DNA of 64,000 bases from Undaria pinnatifida (taxonomy: Eukaryota; Sar; Phaeophyceae; Laminariales; Alariaceae). The translations under genes and the position numbers were made by a program. The notes beneath the pieces are model-generated. The model was given only the letters and a program-made list of their open reading frames with translations. It ran no database searches and was not told where the DNA came from. The stretch is from the NCBI GenBank assembly GCA_012845835.1, contig JABAKD010000021.1, forward strand, positions 14,910,935 through 14,974,934, in the 5' to 3' direction. Below are positions 20,651-32,386 of the stretch, one piece after another (position 1 is the first letter of the stretch; the number at the start of each line of letters is the position of its first letter).

Positions 20651-23600
20651 GTCTAACACCGGTCTGGCAGGCTACGAAATCCTCCGAACCTCAACGCATC
20701 AGCCCGGACAGGACCTCAACACTTTCCTGCAGGCGATGAATTCCGTGGCTCACCACGCGACCGGCATTGGAGATTCCACTGCAGAGTGGCGGGCGTTGGT
20801 AGAGAAATACAACGGGATCTTGAATGACGGTCGCGTGGCGAGCTACGAAATTCTCCGTATCCGTGGCAGCGTGGCTGGCGCTGATAGTAAAATACGACGG
20901 AATGCCCAATGCCGGTCGGGTGGCGAGCTACGGTTCTTTCTATAGCTCCAACCTACGGCCCGGACAAGATCCCGATATCGAACTGTACGCGATGGATGGA
21001 GCTCGGGACAGGCTGCATGCTTTTATGGAGTCTACAAGTGCCGCGGACGGCCAGATGTCGGGATACCGTCCGGGCTGCAGGTTGGAGGTGAGGAGAATCT
21101 CGTAGCTCGCCACGCGACCGGCATTGAAGATTCAGCCGGAATCATGGAGTCGGCCCCGCGCTCCATCCATCGCGTACGGTCAGATATCGGGACCCTGTGC
21201 ACGTGGAGAAGGTCGTAGCTTACAACGCGACCCGCATTGGAGATTCCACTGCAGAGTGGCTGCCATTGGTAGGAAACCACATCGGAATCTCCAATGCCAG
21301 TCGCGTGGCGGCCTACAAAAGTATCCATCATCGTGGGCAGCGTGGTTGGCTTTGGTAGGAAAACACAACACAATCCCCAACGCTGGTCGCGAGGCAAGTT
21401 ACAAGATACTCCGCAACCCGAAGCCCGAGCATGGAGAGGATTCTGACATCTGACTGTACGCTGTGAAAGGAGCGCGAGACCGACCGCATGGTTTCATGAA
21501 GTCGGCCCCGCGTTCCATCCATCGCGTACAGTCAGACGTCAGGATCCTGTCCTGGCTGCACCTCGGAGTTGAGGGGAATTGCGCAGTTCGCACGCTACCG
21601 GCATAAGAGATTCCGTTGTACTTTTCTACCAACGCCAGCAACGAAGTCGGTCCCGCGCTCCACCCGCCGTGCACAGTCAGATGTCGGGATCCTGTCCCGG
21701 CGGCTAAAGCTTGGAGTCGAGGGGAATTTCCTAGCTCGCCTAACGGCCAGTGTTGGAGGTTATGTTATACTTTTCCATCAACGCCAACCATGTAGTCGGT
21801 CCAGCGCTCCATCCATCGCCTACAGTCAGATATCAGGATCCTATCCGGGGTGCCGCCTGAAGTTGTCGAGAATCTCGTAGCAAACCACGCGACCCGCATT
21901 GGAGATTGCGTTGTAGAGTGGCTGGCGCTGGTAGAAAAGTACAACGGAATCTTCTATGCCGGTTGCGTAGCAAGCTACGAAAATCTCCATGATCGTGGCA
22001 GTGTGGCCAGTGCTGGTACAAAAATACAACGGAATGCCTAACGCCGGTCGCGTAGCGAGCTACGAAATCCTTCGAAACTCAAAGCTTTAGCCCGAACAGG
22101 ATATCGGCACCTCGCTATATGCGATGGACGGAGCGCGGGGTCGACTGCACGGTCTGGCTGTACGCGATGGACGGAGCCCAGGGTCGATTGCACGGTTTCA
22201 TGGAGTCGGCCCCGCACTTTATCTATACAATCAGATGTTGGCATCCTGTCCGGGCTGAAGCTTGGAGTTGGGAAAATTGTCGTAGCTCGCCGCACCGTCG
22301 GTGTCGGAGATTATGCCGTACTTTTCTACCAACGCCAGCGATAGAGTCGGTTGGGTGTTCCAATAATCGCGTACAGCCAGATGTCGAGTTTTTGTTGTGG
22401 CGGCAGCTTGGGGGTGTGAAGAGCAGCGTGGGTCGCCACGCGTCCGGCATTGGAGATAGGGTTGTACTTTCCACTATCCGCGGCCGCGCGAGCTACGAAA
22501 TACTCCATAACCATGAGCAGCATGGCTGGCGCTGATAGAAAAATAAAACGGAATCTCCAACGCCGGTCGCATGGCGAGCTACAAAGTTCACCAAACTCGA
22601 AGCTGCATCCCGAACAGGATCCCGACGTCTGAATGTACGCCATGGATGCAACATGGGACCGACTCCATGGAACTTCGTAGCTTGCTACTCGACCAGCCCT
22701 GGAGCTTCCGACGTACTTTTCTACCAGCGCCAGCCACGCCAGCAAACGGCGTAGCTGTGCTTTTCCCCAAAACCGCGGGCACGTTGTCAGCGCTGGTAGC
22801 AACATGCCACGGAATCTCCCACGGCGGTCGCGTGGCGAGCTAGGACTTGTTACACGAGACCAAGGCTAGGGTGAGGGTTATCCCCATTTTCACTGCCGCG
22901 TTCGAGCCAGACGCACAAGTGACTCCGTAGCTCACGGACGAAGAGACTGTAGATGGTTGTTTTGGCGCAGCGCAGCTTGCCATTCTATTGCGGATTGGCA
23001 TCGCAAAAATAAAACAGCACGAAAGCTCACCACCGCAAAGGAACAGGGGGGCTACTCGTGCGAGTAACCCCGGGCCACAAGAAAAAAAAAAAAGTGACGC
23101 TCCGACCGTAGCCAGGGTCGCGACTCAAAGCTTCAGTCCGGACAGGGTCTCGACATCTGCCTGTAACCGATGGGGTCAGTGGGGGGCCGACTCCATGGAA
23201 GCGCATGCAGTTGGTCCCGCGCCTCATCCGCCACATACTGGCAGACGTCGTGGCCCTGTCCGGGCTGTAGCCTGCAGTTGTGGAGAGCAGAGTGACTGGT
23301 GCTACGAGTACAAATATGCAACGGAATTCTCAATAGCAGACACGCGGCGAGCTGCACAGCCCTCGGAAACTCAATACTTCAGTCCGGACAGGATCCCACC
23401 GTTTGCCTGAAGGCCATGAATACAGCGAAGGACCGACTCCATGGAATGCCATAGAGTTGGTCTCGCGCTCCATGCATCGCGTACAGTCAGGTGTCGGGAT
23501 CCTGTCTAGGCTGCAGCATGGAGTTGTGGAGAGTAGCGTGGCTGGCGCTGGTAAAAAAGTACAACGGGATGCCCAACGCCTGTCGCGGGGTGAGCTACGA

Positions 23601-24340
23601 AAGTCATAGCCGACTCCAAGCTCCAGTCCGGACAGGATCTGGCTTTACGCGACGGATGGAGCGCGGGACCGACTCCACAGCTCGCCACGAATACGGCGTT
23701 GGAGATTCGGTAGGCATTGTGGAGTCCGTCAGGCGCCCAATCCATCGCCTACAATTTGACGCCGTGATCCTTTCCGGGCTGCAGCTTGGAGTGGTGGAGA
23801 AATTCGTAGCTGACCACGCCAGTGGATTTAAAATTTCGGTGTAGAACGGCTGATGCTTGTCGAAAAATTAAACGGAATTTTCAACGCCGGTCGCGTGCCG
23901 AGCTGCGCAATCCTCCACAACCGTGAGAAGTGTAGTTGGCGCCGGTACAAGCGTACAACGGAACATCAAATGCCGGTGGCGTGGCGAGCTACGAAATACT
24001 CCGCAATTCCACGTTTCAGCCCGGACGGGATCCCAACATATGAATGTACGCGATGGATGAAGCGCGGGACCAACTGCATGATTTAATGGAGTCGGTCCCG
24101 CGCTTCATCCAACACGCGCAGTCAGGTATCGGGACCCTGTCCAGATTGCAGCTTGGAGTTGTGGAGAAATTTCGTAGCTCGCCACGCGACCGACATTGGA
24201 GATTCCGTTCGTATCATGGAGTCGGTCCCGCGCTCTCTCCATCGCGTACGCAAGATATCGCGATCCTGTCCAGGCTGCAGCTGGAGTTGAGGACAATATC
24301 GTAGATCACCACGCGACCGGCGGTGGGGATTCCGTATGTC
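20380..24340. repeat. Array of alternating inverted repeat units (palindromic array)
   Basis: A ~130-bp module recurs a dozen or more times across about 4 kb. In one orientation it reads GGAATCTCCAATGCCGGTCG, CGTGGCGAGCTACGAAAT, CCGGACAGGATCCCGACAT, GCGATGGATGGAGCGCGGGA; in the other it is the reverse complement. Adjacent modules are often head to head, so many units are near-palindromes, for example arms 23950-24070 and 24085-24215. Open frames on both strands are chance readings of the repeats. Divergence between modules is moderate, so the array is not an assembly duplicate. Confidence 0.85.
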
Positions 24341-24900
24341 TACCTGAACCAGCCACGTTGCTCTCCCGTTGCTTATGGAATACCCCTCATACCTCTTGAC
24401 TAGCTTTTGGGCGTTGCCGCTGGTGTCAAAGAACAGAACGGAATAAAAGTAGTTATTGTCTATCTCCTACCGTTCAAGGGTACAGAATTATGTCCGTGCT
24501 GGGCTCTACAGTGTCGGTGTTTCCAGGTGGGTTTGCGCACTCTCTGCCCTGGAGAAATTGCAGGAGCGCTCAAGGTGAAATGGAGGCGTAGTTTTTCCTT
24601 CCAGCTGGGGAAAACTGAACAGTCCCTGCAGCCGCAGTAGTTTGGAAGAACCCTCGCTAGTGCTGCTAGCTTGTCGGTATCCTCCGTGACAAAGTTCTTC
24701 TGCCGCAGCTGGTGCGTGTTGTCCTTTGCCGCAGCCGGTTTGGGCTTCCGTTTTCCCAACACCCGAACTTGCCCTGCGCTGCAGAACCCTTTGCCGCCTA
24801 CCCGCGGACTGTTTTGTGTCTGGTACGGATTCGAATTGTCTTTATATCCTGACACCCGAACTTATCGAAGAGTTTAATTACCGTGATGTTGCTTAAGCAT
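24341..24900 (-). CDS. Open frame of unknown function
   Basis: A 131-codon minus-strand frame (24855-24460) contains NPYQTQNSPRVGGKGFC, a basic stretch (GKRKPKPAAAKDN), KLAALARVLPNYCGCRDC and FPSWKEKLRLHF. The Cys-x-Cys-x2-Cys cluster and basic patch could belong to a DNA-binding or transposase-related protein, but I recognise no family and see no splice partners. Confidence 0.25.
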
Positions 24901-27330
24901 GAGCTTAGCCGTGTCAGTACGGGCTGCCGTTGTCGGCGAGCAATGCAGTAGTATTGGTGTGGTCAGGGAGTTGCAGCAACTGCCGCAAAACCTCGTGAAC
25001 GCAGCACGACATTTAACGCCTGAAGTGTGATAACTCGACCCGTCTGATAAAAAGCAAACACATGAATACTCGCCCCGAAACGGGTTACATGAATTGACGC
25101 GAGCCTACGGCTGTTCAGAAATCGATACACAGTAGGTCGTGCAATTTTTCATGTACTCAGGATGAGCGCGGAGCAGTGCGAGTATCACCATGCTGCTGCG
25201 CTCGTGTCTTGCAGCTCCGTACATTGCTGGCTTGCTGTTCTCCAACTTTTAACTCCACCTTAGGCTCACTGGAGTCTGTCTTGTGATAATGGATGGCGAT
25301 GAGTGAACGTGATAACAACAACAACAACAGCCCCAGTACACGATACCTGGTATCTGCTACCAGTCTGATCGTGAACATAAGGATGTATGTATACCTGCCG
25401 CAGAATATTCCACTCTACGTAATATAGTCTATACGATCAACTCACGCACCTAAGGGTCTGAGAAACGTAGAGCGCCCCAGGGATGGCCCTGCCGAATGCT
25501 GTCGAAAACAGGCCAGCCACCATCAGGCCGTGGACAATACACCCCTCGTAGCTTCGAGGCCTGATCATGGGGCGGATGGAAAGGGGACGGCCAGAAAAAA
25601 AAAAAAAACAGGGATGGGCGAGAGACTCAAGTTACTTATAGAGATACTCTAAAGTTCCCAATGTTCTTGATGGGATAGACTTGGCCTGGCTTTGACGAAA
25701 CGGTTGAAATGTCCATCACTTTTTAACATCAATTCATGAAACGTCTACAGTAGACCCAACCGTCTGGGAAATTTCTAGCAATGAACGTATAGCGAGGAGT
25801 TAGTCTGAACTATCAACTATTCGTCCAAGCTGGGGCAAATCGTATACAACACGTTTATACTGACTTGGTAGCATAGGGCATATTCATGATGTTTCTACTT
25901 ATTGGATTCCCAGCTCATTGGCAGAGGAAAAATCCAGGAACCTTCCTTGGACGAGAGAGTAAAGCAGAGTTCAACACTTTGGGCAATATTCTTGGTAAAG
26001 CGGGGAACGTTTCAGGAAAAACACTTGCCATTGAAATCCCAGTTCAGCGGGTGCCTGACGGCTGGTCGAACGTACGTACTGTTTTCTGTGTAAGCTGCTG
26101 TTGACTGCTGCTTGCTGCTGCTACTATACTGCTGTTTGATGCTGCTGCACACAATGAAATTGGTTTTTCAAATACGACGAATGTGCACCCCTTGGCAGTA
26201 TAATGTCGCTTCCAAGGCCTCGGTTTACTGCCGCCGCACTCCGTACATCTGACCACCACGGCATAGGGGAAGCCGCGGAGCGCTTGTGCTGTACCAGGTA
26301 CCAGGTATATTCTACGCTAGACGTTATTGCAGCATTCAGCCCGTCGGTCAATCGTAGATCGTGATCAAAAGTTACAGCAATTGAAGATGACAACGATATG
26401 AGTAGCTTGACTTAATGATGAGGCGAGTGAGCGCGAAGCGCGAGCCTTTTTATTCTTGGCTTTCCACGGGAAAAGCTTCTTCATAGAGGATCGCATACAA
26501 AGCTCCTAGAGTGATGTTTTAATTTCTCTGTGGCCGACCAAGCAAGCAAGCGATCAATTCATTTCATTTTCGTACGCTTTTGTCCACGGTTACGGTTCTC
26601 AACGCACACGACACCACGACCAGTCCCGACGGGTCCAGTGCACGGACAATTAAAAGCTAGCCCTTTTCGTGCTGTTTTTGGTGTAAGTCGTTGAGAGCTC
26701 GTCGAGGCAGGTGCGGCAACGCCTGTTTTCACAGGCATTGCTTGGCCACGTACGAGTATGGTTTCAAACCACAAAAAATCACAACGGGCACGAGGGCGCA
26801 CATGGAAAGTTATCCCGCACACCTACCCCTCCCCCCCCTCGAGGCCCATTTTTTTTTTTTTGGCTTTGTTTGCTTGCTTGTTGGTTCGTTTCTTGGCTGT
26901 GCCCCTGTGGATGTTTTTACTGCACACTCATGCGTTAAGAAAGAGGCTTGGCAAGCAAGCCAATATTGCAAGAGCAAGGGATGTCCAGCTGTATTTTGGG
27001 TTGTTTAGGTATGTAAATCCTTGCGTCAATGCAAGGTGGTCAATGTAGTCAAAAAGAATCAATGGTGGGCAAGCGCCGCGCTTGGGCACGAAACCCCCTC
27101 CAACTTGCCCCCACATCGTCTCAGGACTTACGAACGCTTCGGCTTGCTTCTGCCAACGTACTTCTGCGACCACCGTCGATACAGTAGTGCGCGAAACAAG
27201 CGCGAAGAAATAAATTAGACAACAAACTAGTTTTGTTCTGCTTGGAGACATCATATCATCAGTCCAAACTTGCCCGAAACGTCAGAGGAAAGGGAAATAC
27301 CGGAAGAGCGGGCTCTCGATGAGCCGACGG
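24901..27330. other. No recognisable gene
   Basis: Short frames only. 25595-25609 is a short A run. 26100-26150 carries repeated GCTGCTG triplets. No member of the dispersed repeat families is recognised here with confidence, which makes it the longest stretch without any of them. Confidence 0.4.
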
Positions 27331-27337
27331 CGGTGCA

Positions 27338-28150
27338 TCAACTTCGCCACGTGCAACACAGACTATTCGTGTAAGTAATGACACCCTTCCGTTGCTTAGC
27401 CATCAACAAGATCAAACCGCCTCTCCCTCGTCCGAGAACGCCCTCTCGAACTGATGTCCTCCTTCTCCTCTTGCTCTTCCTCCTCTTCCTCTTCTTCCTC
27501 CTTCTCCCCCTCCCCGCCCCCTTCTCCTCCTCCTCCTCCTCCCCCTCCTCCCCCTCATCCACATCCTCATCCTCGGAGTCCCCTCCATAGTCGGAGTCCT
27601 CCCTATCGGAATCTTCCTCCTCGCCCGAGCTCCCCTCCACCGAGCCGTGTGACTCGTCTGAATCACCTGAGCCCCCTTCTGCTGCGAGGTCTCGGTGCGT
27701 GCGATGGGGGCTGGGACACTCTTCTTCCTAGGCGCGACCTTCGGCGTGGTGCGGGGACTCTAGCAGTCCTCCCCTTCCCCCTTCCCTTACACTTTCGCAA
27801 CTTTCCCGCCACCGCGCCCGTTTCCACCTTGCCTACGTTGTAGCTCTCTTTAAATCTCACTGTGTTGGGATCTGACTTGCTCAGAACCAGCGCAGAGGTA
27901 TGCTTCTGTTCTACGTGGCGGAGCATAGAGTACTTTCACACCCACACTTCAGGCGTGCAAAATATGCACTTCAACGGTACGTTGGTGCATGGTGTAGAAT
28001 CCGTGAAAGTGGACGCCGCTTTGAGGCCTAACGCAACGACACTTCTTCGCGAGTCCAACTTGGGCGTGAGAGGAGTGCATCTTAGATGCCGCGTTCCCCT
28101 TCCTGAGTTGTACAAGCCAGCAAGGGGAACGCAGCATCTAAGATGCACTC
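27338..28150 (-). pseudogene. Zinc-finger protein fragment, left palindrome arm
   Basis: Read leftward, the arm encodes TNVPLKCIFCTPEVWV, a TGA stop, then KYSMLRHVEQKHTS. The C-x2-C and H-x4-H pairs form a C2H2-like finger, with the stop where a Trp codon would complete VWxKYSM. Then follow LSKSDPNTVRFKESYNVGKV and a basic region, and after a frame change an acidic tract (EEEDSDREDSDYGGDSEDED) and a second basic tract ending near 27338 (GGLILLMAKQRKGV). I infer a transposon-derived or nuclear DNA-binding protein. It is broken by at least one stop and one frameshift. Confidence 0.5.
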
Positions 28151-28625
28151 CACCTGTCCTCTCGCACCCTAGTTGGACTCGTGGAGAAGTGTCGTTGCGT
28201 TAGGCCTCAAAGCGGCGTCCACTTTCACGGATTCTACACCATGCACCAACGTACCGTTGAAGTGCATATTTTGCACGCCTGAAGTGTGGGTGTGAAAGTA
28301 CTCTATGTTCCGCCACGTAGAACAGAAGCATACCTCTGTGTTGGCTCTGAGCAAGTCAGATCCCAACACAGTGAGATTTAAAGAGAGCTACAACGTAGGC
28401 AAGGTGGAAACGGGCGCTGTGGCGGGAAAGTTGCGAAAGTGTAAGGGAAGGGAGAAGTGTAGGACTGCTAGAGCCCCCGCACCACGCCGAAAGGTCGCGC
28501 CTAGGAAGAAGAGTCAATCGCACGCACCGAGACCTCGCAGCAGAAGGGGGGCTCAGATGATTCAGACGAGTCACACGGCTCGGTCACACGGCTCGGAGGC
28601 GGGGAGCTCGGGCGAGAAGGAAGAC
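27605..28625. repeat. Giant palindrome, two ~500-bp arms
   Basis: The left arm 27605-28101 and right arm 28122-28625 are reverse complements with only scattered differences, separated by a 20-bp spacer. Matching pairs include GCGTTCCCCTT with AAGGGGAACGC at the centre, AAATATGCACTTCAACGGTA with its complement, and GGGATCTGACTTGCTCAG with its complement. The acidic-tract sequence beyond 27600 has no counterpart on the right, so the right arm is a truncated inverted copy. Confidence 0.9.
28205..28625 (+). pseudogene. Zinc-finger protein fragment, right palindrome arm
   Basis: Inverted copy of the protein encoded leftward at 27605-28150: PLKCIFCTPEVWV, TGA, KYSMFRHVEQKHTS, LSKSDPNTVRFKESYNVGKV, then PRRKVAPRKKSQSH. 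The TGA interrupting the finger is shared by both arms, so the gene was already broken, or the codon was already TGA, before the inversion-duplication. Confidence 0.5.
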
Positions 28626-29329
28626 TCCGTGCTCATTGTGACCACTCTCTCTTGCTCTCTCCCTTTTTCTTCGTTGCTCCGTGCTGTGCGTAGCTGATAC
28701 GCAGGCTGCTGCTGCGCGACCAGGGGGCTGCGTGTCTGCTATGTACCCCCCCTGCCCCTTTATATAGGATCTAGAATGGGGTTGTTTGCATAGGAAATTA
28801 TATGGCGTAATGGGGGGGAGGATGGGGTCTTCGTACCCCCCCCCCCCCCCTCTGGAAAGGCGAAAAAAAGTTTTAGTCCGTAGGTGTCGATTTTTTTCGT
28901 TTTTGTGCGTCCTTGACGGGCATTTACTTTCCGAAATTTCAGTTTTCCGAGCGAGCCCAATGCGTCCGTCTGCCCACATAACCATTTGGGTCCGTATCCC
29001 TGAGACATAATATACCTATAGATCTTTTTTCTTAGCCTTGCGCTCAGCGTTTCGACCCACACCGCTCGTCGCAGGAACTGCATTTTGTCGCGATTTCTTC
29101 GGGGGCGTGCTCTCCGACCTCCGGTCCCCCGGGAGAGTCGGCCGCCCTGCCGGCACCGATCTCGTGGGGACCTGTGCGGGCGACGGCAAGGTCGAGATCT
29201 ACGACATGCTTCGCCCGCCTGGCACAAACACGCCGTCCATGTTTCGTGGCGATGACGTATGTATTGATGTCATCCTACATATGTGTCAGCAAACATGGGA
29301 GGCTTTGGCGAGGCTTCTTTTTGTTTTTT
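28626..29329. other. No assigned gene; possible exon near 29040-29290
   Basis: A plus-strand frame from 29038 includes RPTPLVAGTAFCRDFFGGVL and VEIYDMLRPPGTNTPSMF, a plausible protein segment of unknown family, running into the duplicated block at 29330. No convincing splice sites bound it. Homopolymer C and G runs near 28840 break the frames. Confidence 0.3.
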
Positions 29330-30175
29330 GGACAAGGCGTATAGTGTGCAACTCGCGACAACTGGGACGAGGGCTCGGGGCATGGGCCACTACAGCGGGT
29401 AATACGGACGGGAATGATGAGGCATGGTACATGGCGCCTAAGATCCTGCTAGGCATCTGCATGGGCGCAAGCTCAACGTCTTTTTTCACGACAACTGCTG
29501 TGCTGCATTCCAGGTATCTCTCGATCGACAACCGACAAGCTAATCGAGAAAAATGGGGTTTCCACAAAAATAATCATTTTTGTACGCGGGATTGTGTTTT
29601 GTTGCTGTCTGTTGCTGTTTGCTTGGTGCTTGCAGGTTGTCCTGAATTAAGTGGTTCACGCATACGTATCGTGTGTGCTTTCACGCCTCAATATGTGTGC
29701 CTGCTGGTAAAAAAATGTCAGCTGTGCTGCTGTGCTACATAGTGTGGGGCATGCGCATACATCCGAGGGTACACTGCGAGGCGTATGGACTGCAACCCAC
29801 GACATCTGTGACGAGCGCTCGGGGCATGGGGCCTACAGCGGCTAATACCAACGGGGATGTTGAAGCATAATACACGGCGCTTGAGATCCTGCTGAACATC
29901 TGCATGGGTGTAAGCTCAACGTCCCTTTTCACACAGCTGCTGTGCTGCTGCGTTTCACTCTTCATCAGTCGATCGACAATCCACTTAATCGAGTATAATG
30001 GGGTTTCAACAAAACTAATCGTTTTTTATGCGGGGTTGTGCTTTGTTGCTGTTTGTGCGGTGCGTGCCAGGTGGCCACAGGTTGTCCTGAATGGAGAGGT
30101 TCACGCGTACAAATCCTGTGTCCTTTCACACCTCAATATGTGTATCTGTTGGTGAAAAAGTGTCAGCTGCTGTGC
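29330..30175 (+). repeat. Direct duplication, two ~410-bp copies
   Basis: 29330-29735 and 29770-30175 align throughout at about 70-75 percent by eye: GCTCGGGGCATGGG, ATCCTGCT..CATCTGCATGGG, AAGCTCAACGTC, AATGGGGTTTC, GTTGTCCTGAAT, CACCTCAATATGTGT-like and AAATGTCAGCTG blocks occur in the same order. The second copy is more decayed in the frame that is open in the first. Confidence 0.8.
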
Positions 30176-31339
30176 CTCGCGGCGCGGGACATAGCGGAGT
30201 TTTTTGGCGATGTTGTCGCCCACCAGCTGCCACGACCATCGCTAGCACACTGCTGCGCACTATAACAGCAGTGTTCTCCCACTCTCGCAAATGTTTCAAC
30301 TATTAATACCAAGCCTTCCTTATGGACCCGCTGAGTCGGTCTCCGGCCAAGGGATCCAAAACAGCCGAGGTCGTGGAAAACATCAGCTGTGAGACCGTTG
30401 ACGATGGAAGGCCAAAAGTTTGAAATTCCCGAAGATCCCAGCCAAACTTTGCCTGAACGTTCGCCTATGGACCCAATTTGGTAGAATAATTATTTGAAAC
30501 TTTCCAGAATTCCGGGAAAAAACGGTGTCTCGCGGCGATCTTGGCCAACATCGGCCGGAGAATTTCTCAAGCATATCTTGGATTAGACATGGCGCAATTT
30601 CGCGTTCTCCACAAACTTCGTTCGACGAAATCAACGACAACATCGTGAACTCTAAACGTGGCGAGCTCGTTAGGGGCTCCAAACCCCCCTTGGTGTAGAG
30701 CGCTCACCCTACGGCCGGTGATTTGTGGCGGGCGCTGATCAAGCTTCTGTTAAAAACACATTTAGCGGCTGGTGTGTAGAAAACTGAGACAAAAACTCTA
30801 TCGTCTCCCAACGGGCAAAAAACAGAATTTTGAGAGGATGTGACGAAAGACCACAGGACAACACAAGCAACCTCTCACGTCCTAGGGCATGGATCGAGAT
30901 AAACTCTTCAGCGCTGTCACGTACACTCAAGTGGCCTTGTCCGGAACAAAGAGGCGCGACCATGGGTTGTCTTTATCTCGAGATCGAAGGTCAATCGTGT
31001 TTGGTGGGCAGTGTTGATCAAGGCTTGATGACAAATAGACGAATTGACCTGTTGGGCCGCATGACCCAAAAAAGAGCCAGCAAAAAAACGATTTAGTCAT
31101 GTCTCCCCCATAGCGACGTTACCCGAAATATTTCAGCAAATAACCCACAAGAAAGGTTTGCAAACTTTTAGGCCAAACTATCGGCTTTCCATTGTCATAC
31201 GTAGACCTGAGCGTATTTTCTTGTCCTGAAACTAACATTTGCAAGCTATGTGTGCTACCTCGATCGCGCGTACTACGGAGTGTGTATTTTCATAGATGGC
31301 GATCTACAATTTCTGGCGGTCTTTATACCAAACGAATTC
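30176..31339. other. No recognisable gene
   Basis: 31225-31290 carries part of the retroposon C core (TTTGCAAGCTATGTGTG, then CGATCGCGCGTACTACGG). The rest has short frames on both strands without recognisable domains. Confidence 0.4.
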
Positions 31340-31475
31340 GCCACCTTTAGAGAGCACTCTCAACTCTTGGCATTAAGTCTGACCTTCATCTTTCACGACA
31401 TCCATAGCTGCTACTAATATTTTGGGCATCACGCCAGTCTGCGACCGACGGCCGTTCAGGCCGCCGGCGAAGCCC
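31340..31475 (-). repeat. GC-hairpin repeat H, copy 2
   Basis: Minus-orientation copy of 3905-4010: the hairpin is plus-strand GACGGCCGTTCAGGCCGCCG, with CTTGGCATTA near 31365 matching TAATGCCAAG of copy 1 and CCCCCTTGTA at the end. Arms differ by one base from copy 1. Confidence 0.5.
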
Positions 31476-32386
31476 CCTTGTACATACTGCAAATTATATC
31501 ATCAGATCCACCGTACGGATGAGGGGACGGAGAAGCTCTGCTTGCTGTAGATATCGTAGTGGTGGCACGAGACACGGAGTAAGTACCTCCGATGTTGGAC
31601 GAGCGTGCTACTGCGCCGTAGCTATTTTCAGGGGGTTTGATCGACGAGACGCACGCACAGCGACGCTGACCTGGCCCTGGTCTCGTGTGTCCTCCTGCTG
31701 CTGATACTACCACGGCTTCTGCTTCTGCTTCTGCTTCTGCTGCTGCTGCTGCTGCTGCCACATTGTTGTACGAGTACAAAGTACAAGTACCTTATTTTTC
31801 CCTGAAAGCAGAAAATAAATATCAAATCAGCGACGATGTTCGTTTGGGTCGGTTTGTTCAGGTCGCATCTACCATATGATGACCGGGTGTGCTGCTGTTA
31901 TTTTGCGTTCTTGTCCCCCCCTGTGTTTTACCGTCTTCACCCAGCATCGCAGATTGGAATACTGCGGGTATAGACTCGTTATTACCAACTACTAGTAGCC
32001 GCGCAAGAGTATCACACCGCTCTTTGTTTTCTGCTGGTGGTACTTCAGCTCGAAGTCAGTCGCAGCTAGACCCTGTTGAACTCACAACTCGCCTCCGAAG
32101 CAACAACAAAATGCTAACAGTCAGAGGTCAGCAGTCTCATACCGGCACTGCTCTGTGCAAGGTACGAGTACACAGGAGACCGATCGTCGTGTGCCCCTCC
32201 TGCCCTCCCGCCCCTGGCTCCGTTGGTCAGGGCGTCTTCGTCTTGTATCCTAATCCTAGGTTTAGTGTAGCGGCGGATATTACGCCGCATTTTGCCCTTC
32301 GATCATAAACATGACATATACCGTTTTCTACAGCAATAGCAGCAGCAACAGGGACAACGAAACACATCTCGCTACCCCCTTCTCAC
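31476..32386. other. Likely first intron of the MaoC-like gene; no exon identified
   Basis: Downstream (minus) of the dehydratase donor. Contains a (TTCTGC)n then (TGC)n microsatellite at 31708-31757. I looked for a continuing hotdog exon on the minus strand and did not find one with a clear acceptor. Confidence 0.4.

Noticed and set aside
20160..24340. CRISPR-like array
   Set aside because: Units alternate in orientation, diverge substantially, lack uniform spacers and sit in eukaryotic DNA.
27338..27640. Acidic/basic open frame as an independent nuclear protein gene
   Set aside because: It has no own start or splice context. It is better read as the distal part of the zinc-finger fragment in the palindrome arm.
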